Shown: positions 20,821 to 29,171 of the stretch, piece by piece
Numbering within the stretch: position 1 is the stretch's first letter
How the letters are laid out: the number at the start of each line of letters is the position of its first letter
NCBI RefSeq assembly: GCF_030211955.1
Contig: NZ_JASODI010000003.1
Location: 1 to 64,000, forward strand
Length of the DNA: 64,000 bases
DNA from: Corynebacterium frankenforstense
GTDB taxonomy: Bacteria; Actinomycetota; Actinomycetes; Mycobacteriales; Mycobacteriaceae
Direction of reading: 5' to 3'
Made by a program: the position numbers and the translations under genes
The notes under the pieces: model-generated
The model's input: the letters and a program-made list of their open reading frames with translations, nothing else
Databases searched by the model: none
What the model was told of the DNA's origin: nothing

Positions 20821-22374
20821 ATGACGACCATGAACACCGCGCCGGACGCGAAGAACGCGACTGCCCCGATGACGACCACGAAGCGCACCACGCCCGCCCA
20901 GACGACGGCCCCGGCCCAGCGCTGGGGCTTCCTCGCCGTGATCAGCCTGGGGCTCTTCCTCGTCGGCGCCGACAACTCGATCCTCTACACCGCCCTGCCC
21001 GTCCTCCGCGACGAGCTGCACACCACGGAGCTGCAGGGCCTGTGGATCATCAACGCCTACCCGCTGGTGCTCTCCGGGCTGTTGCTCGGCACCGGCACGC
21101 TGGGCGACAAGATCGGCCACCGGCTGATCTTCCTCATCGGCATCTCGCTGTTCACGGTCGGCTCGCTGGCCGCGGCGTTCTCCCCCTCGGCGTGGTTCCT
21201 CATCGCCGCCCGCGCGGTGCTGGGCCTGGGCGCGGCCGCGATGCTGCCGGCCACCCTGGCGCTGGTGCGCGTGACCTTCCCGGACCCCCGCGAGCGCAAC
21301 ACCGCCATCGGCATCTGGGGCGCGGTCTCCGTCGTCGGCGCCGCCGCTGGCCCCGTCCTCGGCGGGCTGCTGCTCGAGATGTTCTGGTGGGGCTCGGTCT
21401 TCCTGATCAACGTGCCCGTGGCGATCGTGATCATCGTGGCGACGATGCTCATCGGCCCGCCGAACATGCCGCGCCCGGAGAAGCGCTGGGACGCCGTCTC
21501 CTCGGCCTTCGCCCTGGTGGCCATGGTCGGCCTGGTCATGACGATCAAGGAGTCCGCCAACCCGGCGCGCTCCGGCTGGCTGATCGCCGCCGCGGTGGTC
21601 TGCGCCCTCGTCGGCGGCGTCGCCTTCGCCGTGCGTCAGCGTGCGCTGCGTGCGGCCGGCCGTGAGCCGCTGCTGGAGGTCTCGATCTTCCGCAACCGCA
21701 TGTTCTCCGGCGGCGCGGTGGCCGCGGTGGGCGCGATGTTCGCGCTCTCCGGCGCGGAGCTGCTGACCACCCAGCGCTTCCAGATCTCGGCGGACTTCTC
21801 CCCGCTGGACGCGGGCCTGCTGGTGGCCACCGCCGCGGTCGCGGCGATCCCGGCGTCCGTCATCGGCGGCTCGGTGCTGCACCGCGTGGGCTTCCGCACG
21901 CTGATCACCGGCGGCTTCCTGCTGATGGTCGCGGGTGTCACCGGCTCCGTGCTCTCGATGGGCAACGCGCCGCTGTGGGTCTTCGCCTGCTGCCTGGCGA
22001 TGACCGGCTTCGGTTCCGGCAGTGTCATGAGCGTGTCCTCGACGGCCATCGTCGGCTCCGCGCCGTTCTCCCGGGCGGGCATGGCCTCCTCGGTCGAGGC
22101 GGTCTCCTACGAGTTCGGCAGCCTGCTGTCGGTGTCGATCCTCGGCTCGCTGATGCCGGCGGTCTACGCGCTGCGCGCGCCGGCCGAGGTCGCCCACGAC
22201 GTCAACCACGGCGTGGACCACCCCGTCTTCGCCGAGGCCGCCACCGCCGCCTACGATTCCTCGTACCTGACCGTCCTGAGCCTGTCCGCGGTGATCGCGC
22301 TCGTCGCGGCCGCCGTGACGGCCTGGTGCTTCGCCGGAAACCCGAAGGAGGTCGAGGCCCGTGAGGCCGAGTAA
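20821..22374 (+). CDS. MFS multidrug efflux transporter (DHA2, 14 TMS)
   Basis: A 517-aa drug:proton antiporter of the DHA2 (QacA/EmrB-like) family. After a Thr/Ala-rich 30-residue tail come 14 hydrophobic segments. The motif LGDKIGHR between helices 2 and 3 is motif A, and GAAAGPVLGG in helix 5 is the antiporter motif C. The ATG follows AGGAGAAGGAA. It overlaps the downstream TetR gene by 14 nt, and the palindrome upstream makes this a self-contained inducible efflux unit. The substrate is unknown; quaternary ammonium compounds or dyes are typical for the family. Confidence 0.93.
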   Translation: MTTMNTAPDAKNATAPMTTTKRTTPAQTTAPAQRWGFLAVISLGLFLVGADNSILYTALPVLRDELHTTELQGLWIINAYPLVLSGLLLGTGTLGDKIGHRLIFLIGISLFTVGSLAAAFSPSAWFLIAARAVLGLGAAAMLPATLALVRVTFPDPRERNTAIGIWGAVSVVGAAAGPVLGGLLLEMFWWGSVFLINVPVAIVIIVATMLIGPPNMPRPEKRWDAVSSAFALVAMVGLVMTIKESANPARSGWLIAAAVVCALVGGVAFAVRQRALRAAGREPLLEVSIFRNRMFSGGAVAAVGAMFALSGAELLTTQRFQISADFSPLDAGLLVATAAVAAIPASVIGGSVLHRVGFRTLITGGFLLMVAGVTGSVLSMGNAPLWVFACCLAMTGFGSGSVMSVSSTAIVGSAPFSRAGMASSVEAVSYEFGSLLSVSILGSLMPAVYALRAPAEVAHDVNHGVDHPVFAEAATAAYDSSYLTVLSLSAVIALVAAAVTAWCFAGNPKEVEAREAE

Positions 22375-22906
22375 GCGCGAGCAGATCCTGGAGACCGCCG
22401 TCGAGATGATCGACGCCGACGGCCTCGAGGCGGTCACCTGCGACTCGCTCTCCCAGGCCACCGGGGTGAGCAAGTCGGGGTTGATCTACCACTTCCCGTC
22501 GCGCCACGAGCTGATGCTCGGCGTGCACCACCACCTCGCCGACGAGTGGGAGAGAGAGCTTGTCGACGCCGCGGGCGCCCCCGCGGCGGACCTCTCCCCC
22601 ACCGCGCGGCTGCGCGCGCTGGTGCTCTCCCTGTCGGGCTCGGCGACGCGGGCGGATCTGCTGGTGCAGCTCGACGCAGCGAGCCACCCCGACTTCGAGA
22701 ACGTCTGGCGCGAGGTGGACCGGCGCTGGTCGCCGGCGCCCGAGGAGGTCGGCTCCTCCCCGGAGGTCGACGCGGCGTATCTGGTGCTGCTGGCCGCCGA
22801 GGGGCTGTGGCTGCACGACCACGCGCACCTCTACTCCCTCACCCCGGAGCAGCGGGAGTCGCTGACGGACGCGATCATCGCGATGATTCCGGTGGAGGAT
22901 TCCTGA
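22361..22906 (+). CDS. TetR/AcrR family regulator of the efflux gene
   Basis: A 181-aa regulator. The helix-turn-helix is at about residues 5-50 (KREQILETAVEMIDADGLEA, then SKSGLIYHFPSRHELM), followed by a short ligand-binding domain. The GTG start lies inside the 3' end of the MFS gene, so the two are translated together. It probably represses its own operon at the 26-bp palindrome at 20741 and is released by a transported drug. Confidence 0.92.
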   Translation: MRPSKREQILETAVEMIDADGLEAVTCDSLSQATGVSKSGLIYHFPSRHELMLGVHHHLADEWERELVDAAGAPAADLSPTARLRALVLSLSGSATRADLLVQLDAASHPDFENVWREVDRRWSPAPEEVGSSPEVDAAYLVLLAAEGLWLHDHAHLYSLTPEQRESLTDAIIAMIPVEDS

Positions 22907-22961
22907 CCCGAGGGCCCTCCCCTCCCGCGCGCGGAACCGCCGCACACAAACTCGCGCATGC

Positions 22962-22996
22962 AAAACCGCCCGCAGACTCGGGGAGCCTGCGGGCGG
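22962..22996 (-). terminator. Terminator of the GDSL esterase gene
   Basis: Perfect 10-bp arms CCGCCCGCAG (22966-22975) and CTGCGGGCGG (22987-22996) are followed, in the leftward direction, by TTTT. It sits 27 nt beyond the esterase stop codon and may also stop the TetR transcript from the left. Confidence 0.8.
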
Positions 22997-23022
22997 CGAG
23001 AACCGGCGATCCCGGTCGGTGA

Positions 23023-23913
23023 CTAGCGGACGTAGTCCGCGGTGATCTGAGCGATCGCCTCGTTGCCGTTGGCGGAGGGGTGGAACATCATCTGGTGGAT
23101 CTGGTTGTCGATCAGACCGTGCACCCAGCGGTTGCCGGAGGGCTCGCAGGTGCCGGTGCCGGGGCGACGGGTCTCCACGTACTCGTAGCCCAGCTCGCCG
23201 GCGGCGTCGCGGGCGATGTTGTCCAGCTTGTTGACGAAGCCGGTGGCGTTGGTCGGCACAGGCGCGGCGATGTTCGGGGTGCCCAGCTCCGGCGGGACGT
23301 CCGCGTTCATCAGGCAGACCTCGCCGCGGTCGTTGCCCACGGCCGGGTAACCGACGAAGAGGATGCGCGCGTTCGGCGCGTGGTGGCGGATCGTGTTCAG
23401 CGGCCCGCGCATGCGGTTGACGAACTCCTGGTAGTTCAGGAAGTCGCCGCCGTTGATGACGCCGAAGTCGCGGCGGTCGGGCATCGCCAAGTTCCAGCCC
23501 TCGGCGCCGCCGACGGTGATGGTGACCAGCCGGGTGTTGTCGCCGAGCTGGCCGCGGGCGGCGGCACGGTCGGCGGTGAAGCCCAGGCCGGGGCCAGCCA
23601 TGCCGTTGATGGTCACGCCGTTGCAGGACGCGTTGGCGTAGCTCATGCCGAGTTTCTTGCCGAGGCGCACCGGGTAGGCGTCCGCACCCTGGCCGCAGCG
23701 GTCGGGCTGCGTGAAGCCGGCGAGCTGCTCGGCGACGGTCGGGTTCGCCGAGTAGGAGTCGCCGAAGGCGACGTAGCCCACCCCGCTCGGAGCCGCGGAG
23801 GCGGTCGGCGCGGCCGCCAGGGCCCCGGCGGCCGCCATCAGGCCCGCCGCGGTCGCGGCGAGCACGCGGCGCATGCCGCCACGGCGCTTCTTCTGGTCAA
23901 CGGTCTTTCGCAT
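23023..23913 (-). CDS. Secreted SGNH/GDSL-family esterase
   Basis: A 296-aa exported hydrolase. A basic N-terminus and hydrophobic core (17-35) end in ASA-A at 38-41, a Sec signal with a signal-peptidase site. The mature protein starts with the GDSYSAN motif (nucleophile S53) and ends with the Asp/His block (MMFHPSANGNEAI). Four cysteines suggest disulphides. Members of this family in corynebacteria are secreted lipases or esterases. The ATG follows GAGGTGG. It stands alone between a terminator and a tRNA gene. Confidence 0.9.
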   Translation of the reverse strand: MRKTVDQKKRRGGMRRVLAATAAGLMAAAGALAAAPTASAAPSGVGYVAFGDSYSANPTVAEQLAGFTQPDRCGQGADAYPVRLGKKLGMSYANASCNGVTINGMAGPGLGFTADRAAARGQLGDNTRLVTITVGGAEGWNLAMPDRRDFGVINGGDFLNYQEFVNRMRGPLNTIRHHAPNARILFVGYPAVGNDRGEVCLMNADVPPELGTPNIAAPVPTNATGFVNKLDNIARDAAGELGYEYVETRRPGTGTCEPSGNRWVHGLIDNQIHQMMFHPSANGNEAIAQITADYVR

Positions 23914-24084
23914 CTGCCACCTCGTCGTCTCGTGCTGGTGACCGCTCCCCCGCGCCCACCTGGGCGCCGGCTGGAGCGGACATGGGTCACGCCTCTACTT
24001 CGGCTGAGACGATCCCAACGTTAACACGCGCCACGCGAAGATCACAGAGGAAAACAATTTCCCCGTTATGGGCGGAAGCGCAAT

Positions 24085-24161
24085 TGGTGGGGCCAGCGGG
24101 GCTCGAACCCGCGACCGACAGATTATGAGTCTGATGCTCTGACCGACTGAGCTATAGCCCC
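24085..24161 (-). tRNA. tRNA with CAT anticodon (elongator Met or Ile2)
   Basis: A 77-nt cloverleaf on the minus strand. The acceptor GGGGCTA pairs with TGGCCCC and ACCA is encoded. The anticodon loop CTCATAA gives anticodon CAT. The initiator tRNA is excluded because it lacks the three G-C pairs in the anticodon stem. Elongator methionine and the lysidine-modified isoleucine tRNA cannot be separated by eye; methionine is slightly preferred. Confidence 0.9.
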
Positions 24162-24208
24162 GCGGGCAGTATATCGGCGCCGCCCCACGGCCTTAAAAAC
24201 GACCGGCA

Positions 24209-24226
24209 CCTGAAACTCCGGTGAAT
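24209..24226 (+). promoter_or_regulatory. PHO-box-like direct repeat before the first phoD gene
   Basis: CCTGAAACTCC followed by GGTGAAT places TGAA at 24211 and 24222, a period of 11 bp. Response regulators of phosphate starvation (PhoP in Streptomyces, PhoR in C. glutamicum) bind such direct repeats. The box stands about 60 nt before the start codon, and the same arrangement precedes the second phoD gene. Confidence 0.5.
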
Positions 24227-24288
24227 CCTCGCCCAACTTCCGCCGCCCCGGTTGCGGCCCCTGAAGGCCGGGGCGACGGTGTGCAGAC

Positions 24289-25995
24289 GTGAGCCACGCA
24301 CCGCGCCCGCTGCCCCGCCGCCGCTTCCTGCAGTCGGCGGCGATCGCGGGCACCGGTGTCGCCTGTGCGCTGGGCGCCGGGAAGATGGCCGTCGAGGCCG
24401 ACGCCGTACGTGGCGGTGCGAGCCCCCGCCCGCTCGAGGTCGACATCCCCGCCGACCTCCCCTTCGCCCACGGCGTCGCCTCGGGCGACCCGCTGGCGGA
24501 CTCGGTCATCCTCTGGACGAGGGTCACCCCGTCCGTCGAGGCCCTGCCCGGCTCCGGGGTCGGTGCCCCGGTCGCCGTCAGCTGGCAGGTCTCCGAGGAC
24601 GAGGACTTCACCCGCGTCGTCGCCTCCGGGACCGCGCACACCTCGGCCGCCGTCGACCACACCGTCCACGTCGACGCGCGCGGCCTGGCCCCGGCGCGCG
24701 TGTACTACTACCGCTTCGTCATTGACGACGGCACGTTCGCCGGCGCGGTCAGCCCCACGGGACGTACGTGGACCGCACCGTCCCCCGGCACCCCGCTCAA
24801 CTCGTTGCGGCTGGGCGTTGCATCGTGCGCGAACTGGGAGTCCGGCTTCTTCAGCGCCTACCGAGACATGGCCGAGCGGGCGCGTGAGGGCGAGATCGAC
24901 GTGGTGGTCTTCCTCGGCGACTACATCTACGAATTCGCCCGCGGCGCCTACCCGGGCAAGACGGGCGTGACCCGGCACCACGAGCCGGCCGAGGAGCTCA
25001 CTAACCTGACCGCCTACCGCATCCGGCACGGTCACTACCGCACGGACCCGGACCTGCGCGCCGCGCACGCGGCCTGCCCGTGGGTGGTGGTCTGGGACGA
25101 CCACGAGCTAGCCAACGACGCCTGGCGCGAGGGCGCCGACGCGCACCACGAGGGCGCCCACGGACCGTGGCCCGAGCGGCGCGACGCCGCCATGCAGGCG
25201 TACTTCGAGTGGCTGCCGATCCGGGCGACCAGCCCCTCGCAGGAGGGTCACCTCTACCGCAGCCTGACCTTCGGCGACCTGGTCGAGCTGACGATGATGG
25301 ACCTGCGCACCTACCGAGACCAGGCGCCCGGGTACCGGGGGCTCGCGGCCGCCCGCGAGGAGGCCACGATGCTCGGCGCCGAGCAGTTCGACTGGGTGCG
25401 CGGGGTGCTGGAGCGCTCGCACACCCGCTGGAACGTCATGGGCAACTCGGTGATGATCGCCCCGCTCGAATTGGCCGAGGTGCGCCGCGACGACGCGACC
25501 GCCGTGGTCGCCGAGTTCCTCGGGGCCCGCTCGGCGGCCGGCGTGCCGATGAACCTGGACCAGTGGGACGGCTACGCCGCCGAGCGGGACCGGCTGCTGC
25601 GCGAGCTGGCCGAGGACCACACGCCGGTGCTCTTCCTGACCGGGGACATCCACTCCGAGTGGGCGAACTCGATCACCTGCGAGGGCCGTGAGATCGGCGC
25701 CGAGCTGGTCTGCTCGTCGATCTCCGCGCCCAACGTGGACGACAAGCTACGCATGCCGGCGCACTCGCCGTTCTCCCGCGCGGCCGAGGCCCGGCTGCGC
25801 GCGGCGAACCCGGACGTGCGCCACGTCGACCTCGACTCCCACGGTTACGCGCTCGCTGAGATCACGCCGACCGCCGTGGAGATGACCTGGCTGCGCGTCG
25901 ACAACGTGGAGGCCCCGGGCTCACCGGTCAACCCGGGGATGTCGCTGACGTGGCGGCCGGACCTCGGTTTCCTGCCCGGAATGACACTGCCGTGA
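24289..25995 (+). CDS. phoD: PhoD-type alkaline phosphatase, Tat-exported
   Basis: A 568-aa secreted phosphodiesterase/alkaline phosphatase of the PhoD family, which uses a calcium and iron centre to release phosphate from organic esters. The twin-arginine signal is RRRFLQ at 10-15 followed by a short hydrophobic stretch. An N-terminal fibronectin-like domain (HGVASGDPLADSVILWTRV) precedes the catalytic domain, with metal-site segments SCANWESG, FLGDYIYE, WDDHE and LTGDIHSEW. The GTG at 24289 lacks a strong ribosome site. A close paralogue follows 65 nt downstream. Confidence 0.94.
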   Translation: MSHAPRPLPRRRFLQSAAIAGTGVACALGAGKMAVEADAVRGGASPRPLEVDIPADLPFAHGVASGDPLADSVILWTRVTPSVEALPGSGVGAPVAVSWQVSEDEDFTRVVASGTAHTSAAVDHTVHVDARGLAPARVYYYRFVIDDGTFAGAVSPTGRTWTAPSPGTPLNSLRLGVASCANWESGFFSAYRDMAERAREGEIDVVVFLGDYIYEFARGAYPGKTGVTRHHEPAEELTNLTAYRIRHGHYRTDPDLRAAHAACPWVVVWDDHELANDAWREGADAHHEGAHGPWPERRDAAMQAYFEWLPIRATSPSQEGHLYRSLTFGDLVELTMMDLRTYRDQAPGYRGLAAAREEATMLGAEQFDWVRGVLERSHTRWNVMGNSVMIAPLELAEVRRDDATAVVAEFLGARSAAGVPMNLDQWDGYAAERDRLLRELAEDHTPVLFLTGDIHSEWANSITCEGREIGAELVCSSISAPNVDDKLRMPAHSPFSRAAEARLRAANPDVRHVDLDSHGYALAEITPTAVEMTWLRVDNVEAPGSPVNPGMSLTWRPDLGFLPGMTLP

Positions 25996-26010
25996 AATCC
26001 CGGTGAATTT
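25991..26010 (+). promoter_or_regulatory. PHO-box-like direct repeat before the second phoD gene
   Basis: GTGAA at 25992 and again at 26003 give a period of 11 bp, and a weaker third unit (TGCA at 26015) continues the phase. The first unit contains the stop codon of the upstream phoD gene. The flanking GCCCCGGTTG at about 26027 also occurs before the first phoD gene, so regulatory region and gene were probably duplicated together. Confidence 0.5.
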
Positions 26011-26060
26011 TCTCTGCACCTATTCCGCCCCGGTTGAGGGGTGTACCCGGTGGGCTCACG

Positions 26061-27758
26061 ATGAGCTCCATGTCGCAGTATTCCCGTCGCAAATTCCTGT
26101 CCGCCTCCGCCGTCGCCGCAGGTGTCGGCGTCGTCGGCCAGGCCACCTCCGCCCACGCCCAAAGCTCCGGCAGCTCCGTCGACGAGTTCTTCGGTTCATC
26201 CCAGAAGCTCGAGCCCACGAGCAACCCCGGCGTCGAGATCCCGTTCGGTCACGGTGTCGCCTCCGGCGACCCGACCGACTCCGCCGTCATCCTCTGGACG
26301 CGCGTCACCCCGACCCCGGAGGCCCTGCCCGGCTCCGGCGTGGGCGACCCCGTCACCGTCGAGTGGACCGTCGCCCGCGACGAGGCGCTCGCCGACGTCG
26401 TTGCCAGCGGCACCGCGGAGACCTCGGCGGCCATCGACCACACCGTCCACGTCGACGCCACCGGCCTGGAGCCGAACACGGTCTACTTCTACGGCTTCCG
26501 CGTCGCCGACGGCGAGCACGCCGGCAAGACCAGCCCCGTCGGACGCACCTGGACCGCCCCGGCCGCCGGTGCGAAGACCGAGCATCTCAACGCCGTGGTC
26601 GCCTCCTGCGCGAACTGGGAGTCCGGTTTCTTCAGCGCCTACCGCGACATCTCCGCCCGTGCGCGCGCCGGCGAGATCGACCTGGTCATCTTCCTGGGCG
26701 ACTACATCTACGAGTACGGGCGCGGCGAGTACGTGGGCAAGCGCGGTGCGGTGCGCAACCATGAGCCGGCCCACGAGATCCTCGACCTGACCGACTACCG
26801 CGTCCGCTACGGCACGTACCGCACCGACGCCCACCTCCAGGCCGCGCACGGCGCGTGCCCGTGGGTCGTCGTCTGGGACGACCACGAGGTGGCCAACAAC
26901 GCCTGGCGCGACGGTGCGGAGAACCACACCGAGGGCGCCGAGGGCCGCTGGGTCGCGCGCCGGCAGGCGGCGATGCAGGCCTACTACGAGTGGCTGCCGA
27001 TCCGCGCGACGAGCCCCTCGGTCGGCGGCAAGCTCTACCGCAAGCTCGCCTTCGGCGACCTGGTGGACCTGACGATGATGGATCTGCGCACCTACCGCGA
27101 CGAGGAGCAGAGCTTCGGCGACTGGGTCTCCGGCAACCTCAACGAGACGATGATGGGCTCCGAGCAGTTCGGCTGGGTCGCCGAGCAGGCCCGCAACTCG
27201 AAGGCGCGCTGGCTGGTGCTGGGCAACTCCATCATGTTCAGCCCGATGACGCTGCTGGGACTGCGCCAGAACCCGGACACCTCCTCGGTGGCGGACTTCC
27301 TGTCGGGCCGCACCGGCGACGGCCTGCCGCTCAACGGCGACCAGTGGGACGGCTACTCCGCCGAGCGTGACCGGCTGCTCGACGTGCTCGACGGCATCGA
27401 CCCCAACATTCTCTTCGTCACCGGCGACATCCACTCCGAGTGGGCCCACTCGGTGCGCCACGACGGCCACGAGATCGGCGCGGAGCTGATCTGCTCGTCG
27501 ATCTCGGCGCCCAACGTCGACGAGATCCTCAAGCTGCCCGTGGACAACGCTCTCTCGCAGGCGGCCGAGTCCGTGCTGCGCCACGAGAACCCACACATCC
27601 AGCACGTCGATCTTGACGCGCACGGCTACGCGCTGGCGGAGATCACCCCGGACCACGTCGACATGTCCTGGATGCGCGTGGCCGACCTCAACTCCCCCGA
27701 CTCCGCCGTCAACGAGGCGCTGCGCATGCGCTTCACCCCCGGCCACGGCTGGTCCTGA
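26061..27758 (+). CDS. phoD: PhoD-type alkaline phosphatase, second tandem copy
   Basis: A 565-aa paralogue of the preceding gene with the same order of segments: Tat signal SRRKFLSAS at 8-16 with a cleavage region SAHA, the HGVASGDPTDSAVILWTRV block, SCANWESG, FLGDYIYEYG, WDDHEVANN and VTGDIHSEW. Two close ATGs (26061, 26070) could start it; neither changes the signal. The mature protein has lost the Pro-rich N-terminus of its neighbour. Both probably respond to phosphate limitation through the PHO-like boxes. Tandem copies may differ in substrate. Confidence 0.93.
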   Translation: MSSMSQYSRRKFLSASAVAAGVGVVGQATSAHAQSSGSSVDEFFGSSQKLEPTSNPGVEIPFGHGVASGDPTDSAVILWTRVTPTPEALPGSGVGDPVTVEWTVARDEALADVVASGTAETSAAIDHTVHVDATGLEPNTVYFYGFRVADGEHAGKTSPVGRTWTAPAAGAKTEHLNAVVASCANWESGFFSAYRDISARARAGEIDLVIFLGDYIYEYGRGEYVGKRGAVRNHEPAHEILDLTDYRVRYGTYRTDAHLQAAHGACPWVVVWDDHEVANNAWRDGAENHTEGAEGRWVARRQAAMQAYYEWLPIRATSPSVGGKLYRKLAFGDLVDLTMMDLRTYRDEEQSFGDWVSGNLNETMMGSEQFGWVAEQARNSKARWLVLGNSIMFSPMTLLGLRQNPDTSSVADFLSGRTGDGLPLNGDQWDGYSAERDRLLDVLDGIDPNILFVTGDIHSEWAHSVRHDGHEIGAELICSSISAPNVDEILKLPVDNALSQAAESVLRHENPHIQHVDLDAHGYALAEITPDHVDMSWMRVADLNSPDSAVNEALRMRFTPGHGWS

Positions 27759-28353
27759 CGGCCCCCAAATAAGGTCTCTGCCTGCCGATTTGCCCGCCTT
27801 CCGAGCCAACGTCTATAGTGACTCTCCGTTGCCGAGAGCAACGCGATCCCCTATAGCTCAGCTGGCAGAGCGTTCGACTGTTAATCGAAAGGTCACTGGT
27901 TCGAGCCCAGTTGGGGGAGCTTCGATAACACCCCCGCCCACCTGCATTGATGCAGGTGGGCGGGGGTGTTACGTTAGCGATCACCGGGGGCCGACGCGGG
28001 CGTGCCGCCTCTGCAAGCGCCTCCTCAAGGCTGGCCAGATCCACCGTCGGCTCAGATGGCTGATGGCCTGCCTCGATCCATGTGCGCAGCGCTCGCAGCA
28101 TCGTCACCGCGGCCTCCAAGGCACGAGCCAGACGCGTCGACCGGCGACGCTCTTCACTGAGATCCTTGTTGACCCGGTTGAGGCGTTCCTCCAGCGAATC
28201 TGTGCGCACCTTCAGCGTCGAAATCCTGCTTCCCTGCGCCGTCAACAGCGCCTGGGTCTGCTCTACGGCGATCTCCTCCTTCTTTCCGAGGTAGATGAAC
28301 AGGGCGGCCCCAGCCAGTGCATCCGCAGCACGCTCGGCCAGCACCTCGATCAT
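27733..28353 (-). CDS. Phage-derived coiled-coil protein that reads through tRNA-Asn
   Basis: A 206-aa frame of unknown function. Residues 1-30 contain a short hydrophobic stretch (DALAGAALFIYLG) and residues 30-125 a Glu/Arg/Leu-rich coiled coil. The last 75 residues are encoded by the terminator hairpin and the complement of the tRNA-Asn gene and run into the phoD end, so they are not natural protein sequence. The gene was probably complete in the phage and acquired this tail at integration. Its ATG overlaps the stop of the shifted tail-gene frame (ATGA), a phage-like arrangement. The true stop could lie past the attachment site. Confidence 0.5.
   Translation of the reverse strand: MIEVLAERAADALAGAALFIYLGKKEEIAVEQTQALLTAQGSRISTLKVRTDSLEERLNRVNKDLSEERRRSTRLARALEAAVTMLRALRTWIEAGHQPSEPTVDLASLEEALAEAARPRRPPVIANVTPPPTCINAGGRGCYRSSPNWARTSDLSINSRTLCQLSYRGSRCSRQRRVTIDVGSEGGQIGRQRPYLGAVRTSRGRG
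27847..27919 (+). tRNA. tRNA-Asn (GTT), integration site
   Basis: A 73-nt cloverleaf: acceptor TCCCCTA with TGGGGGA, anticodon stem TTCGA/TCGAA, loop CTGTTAA giving anticodon GTT, discriminator G, CCA not encoded. The last 25 bases are repeated imperfectly at 34711-34735, which shows that a mobile element integrated into its 3' end. The gene stays intact because the element supplies the same 3' sequence. Confidence 0.97.
27896..27920. repeat. Left attachment repeat (attL)
   Basis: The sequence begins CTGGTTCGA, continues CCCAGTTGGGG and ends AGC, inside the T-arm and acceptor of tRNA-Asn. It matches 34711-34735 at 23 of 25 positions. Confidence 0.88.
27926..27971. terminator. Perfect 21-bp hairpin after tRNA-Asn
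   Basis: Arms 27926-27946 and 27951-27971 are fully complementary around a TTGA loop. It lies 6 nt past the tRNA and can end its transcript. It also falls in the 3' part of the minus-strand coiled-coil gene. It came with the element; the displaced chromosomal hairpin is at 34747. Confidence 0.8.
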
Positions 28354-28656
28354 TGACCGCGTCGTCTCATCCGCGCCTGAGCCGCCTCAACACACGCCGC
28401 CAGCGTCGCCGAGGCCACCCTCAGGCACCACCAGGGGCACCACCTCGCTTGGCGCGCCGCCATACGTCAGCACCTGCGCGGCAGGTCCCGGAAGGCTATC
28501 GAAGACGATTCGACCTCCATCAACCGCGACCGTATGGTTTTCTACCGTCACCAGACCATCAGAATGCGGGCGCGCCGACCGTGCACGCACCCACACCGAG
28601 ACCACCAACGACGGCGACGCCGTCACGTCAACCACATCACCAGAGACCGATGTCAT
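28350..28656 (-). pseudogene. Phage tail-protein fragment, frameshifted
   Basis: The ATG at 28656 has a strong GAGGAGA ribosome site and opens an 89-residue frame (MTSVSGDVVDVTASPS...). It resembles the N-terminal domain of corynephage minor tail proteins, which begin with a short beta-rich module. The frame stops at 28387, but a one-base shift just before (GTGTGTTGAG) restores VEAAQARMRRRGQ and a stop that overlaps the next ATG. It is far shorter than a complete tail protein. Family assignment is by resemblance only. Confidence 0.5.
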
Positions 28657-28707
28657 AGCATTCTCCTCTTGTCCTGAAAATTTCCGACCACTCCATCACT
28701 GCTCGAC

Positions 28708-29171
28708 TCAGCCAACGCGCATCGCAGCGGACTTGAACGACTGCGACCACGACGCGCACTGCGTCGCGGCCACTGACGCAGTCAGCACATCCCCCGCCAC
28801 CATGTGCTGGGAGTGTGCCGGGACGGTGCCTGCCAGGACTTGTTTGACCAGTGCGTCGGTGGTCGCCGCGACCGTCGGGGTGGCAGGTTCACCCCAGCGG
28901 GTGCCGACGGGGTCAACACTGTCGGCCTTCTGCCGGTTTGTCCGGCGCGGACCAGCCGGCCGACCTGCGACCAGGAACGCCCGAAGGTCTTCTGGCGGCG
29001 CTCGGCCCGTTTGCCTAGGCGAGCTTCCATGGCGCGGATTGCGTCGAGTGGTGGCGGGGGCGGGAGAGGCCGGGGCGGGCGGCGGATTTGTCGCCGCGTG
29101 AGCCGGGTCCGGGTGATGACGGCTTCCACGATGGACCGTGAATCGTTTGCCCTGTTCACAGGCCCGACCAT
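28708..29171 (-). pseudogene. Phage portal-protein C-terminal fragment, frameshifted
   Basis: One frame gives EARLGKRAERRQKTFGRSWS, then breaks near 28945. The frame two bases on continues TNRQKADSVDPVGTRWGEPA, then ALVKQVLAGTVPAHSQHM, to a stop at 28708. Together these resemble the C-terminus of SPP1-gp6-type portal proteins, where a W-x-x-P-x-TP segment precedes a Lys-rich helix. Both the 5' part and the reading frame are lost, and the last 30 residues look unrelated, so a deletion probably joined two genes. The upstream 40 residues are Arg/Pro-rich and unassigned. Confidence 0.5.

Noticed and set aside
24085..24161. Initiator tRNA-fMet
   Set aside because: The anticodon stem lacks the three consecutive G-C pairs and the acceptor has a normal first G-C pair.
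28295..29101. A 268-codon plus-strand frame across the phage remnants
   Set aside because: The minus strand shows recognisable phage-protein pieces in this stretch, and this frame is Thr/Ser/Pro-rich without motifs.
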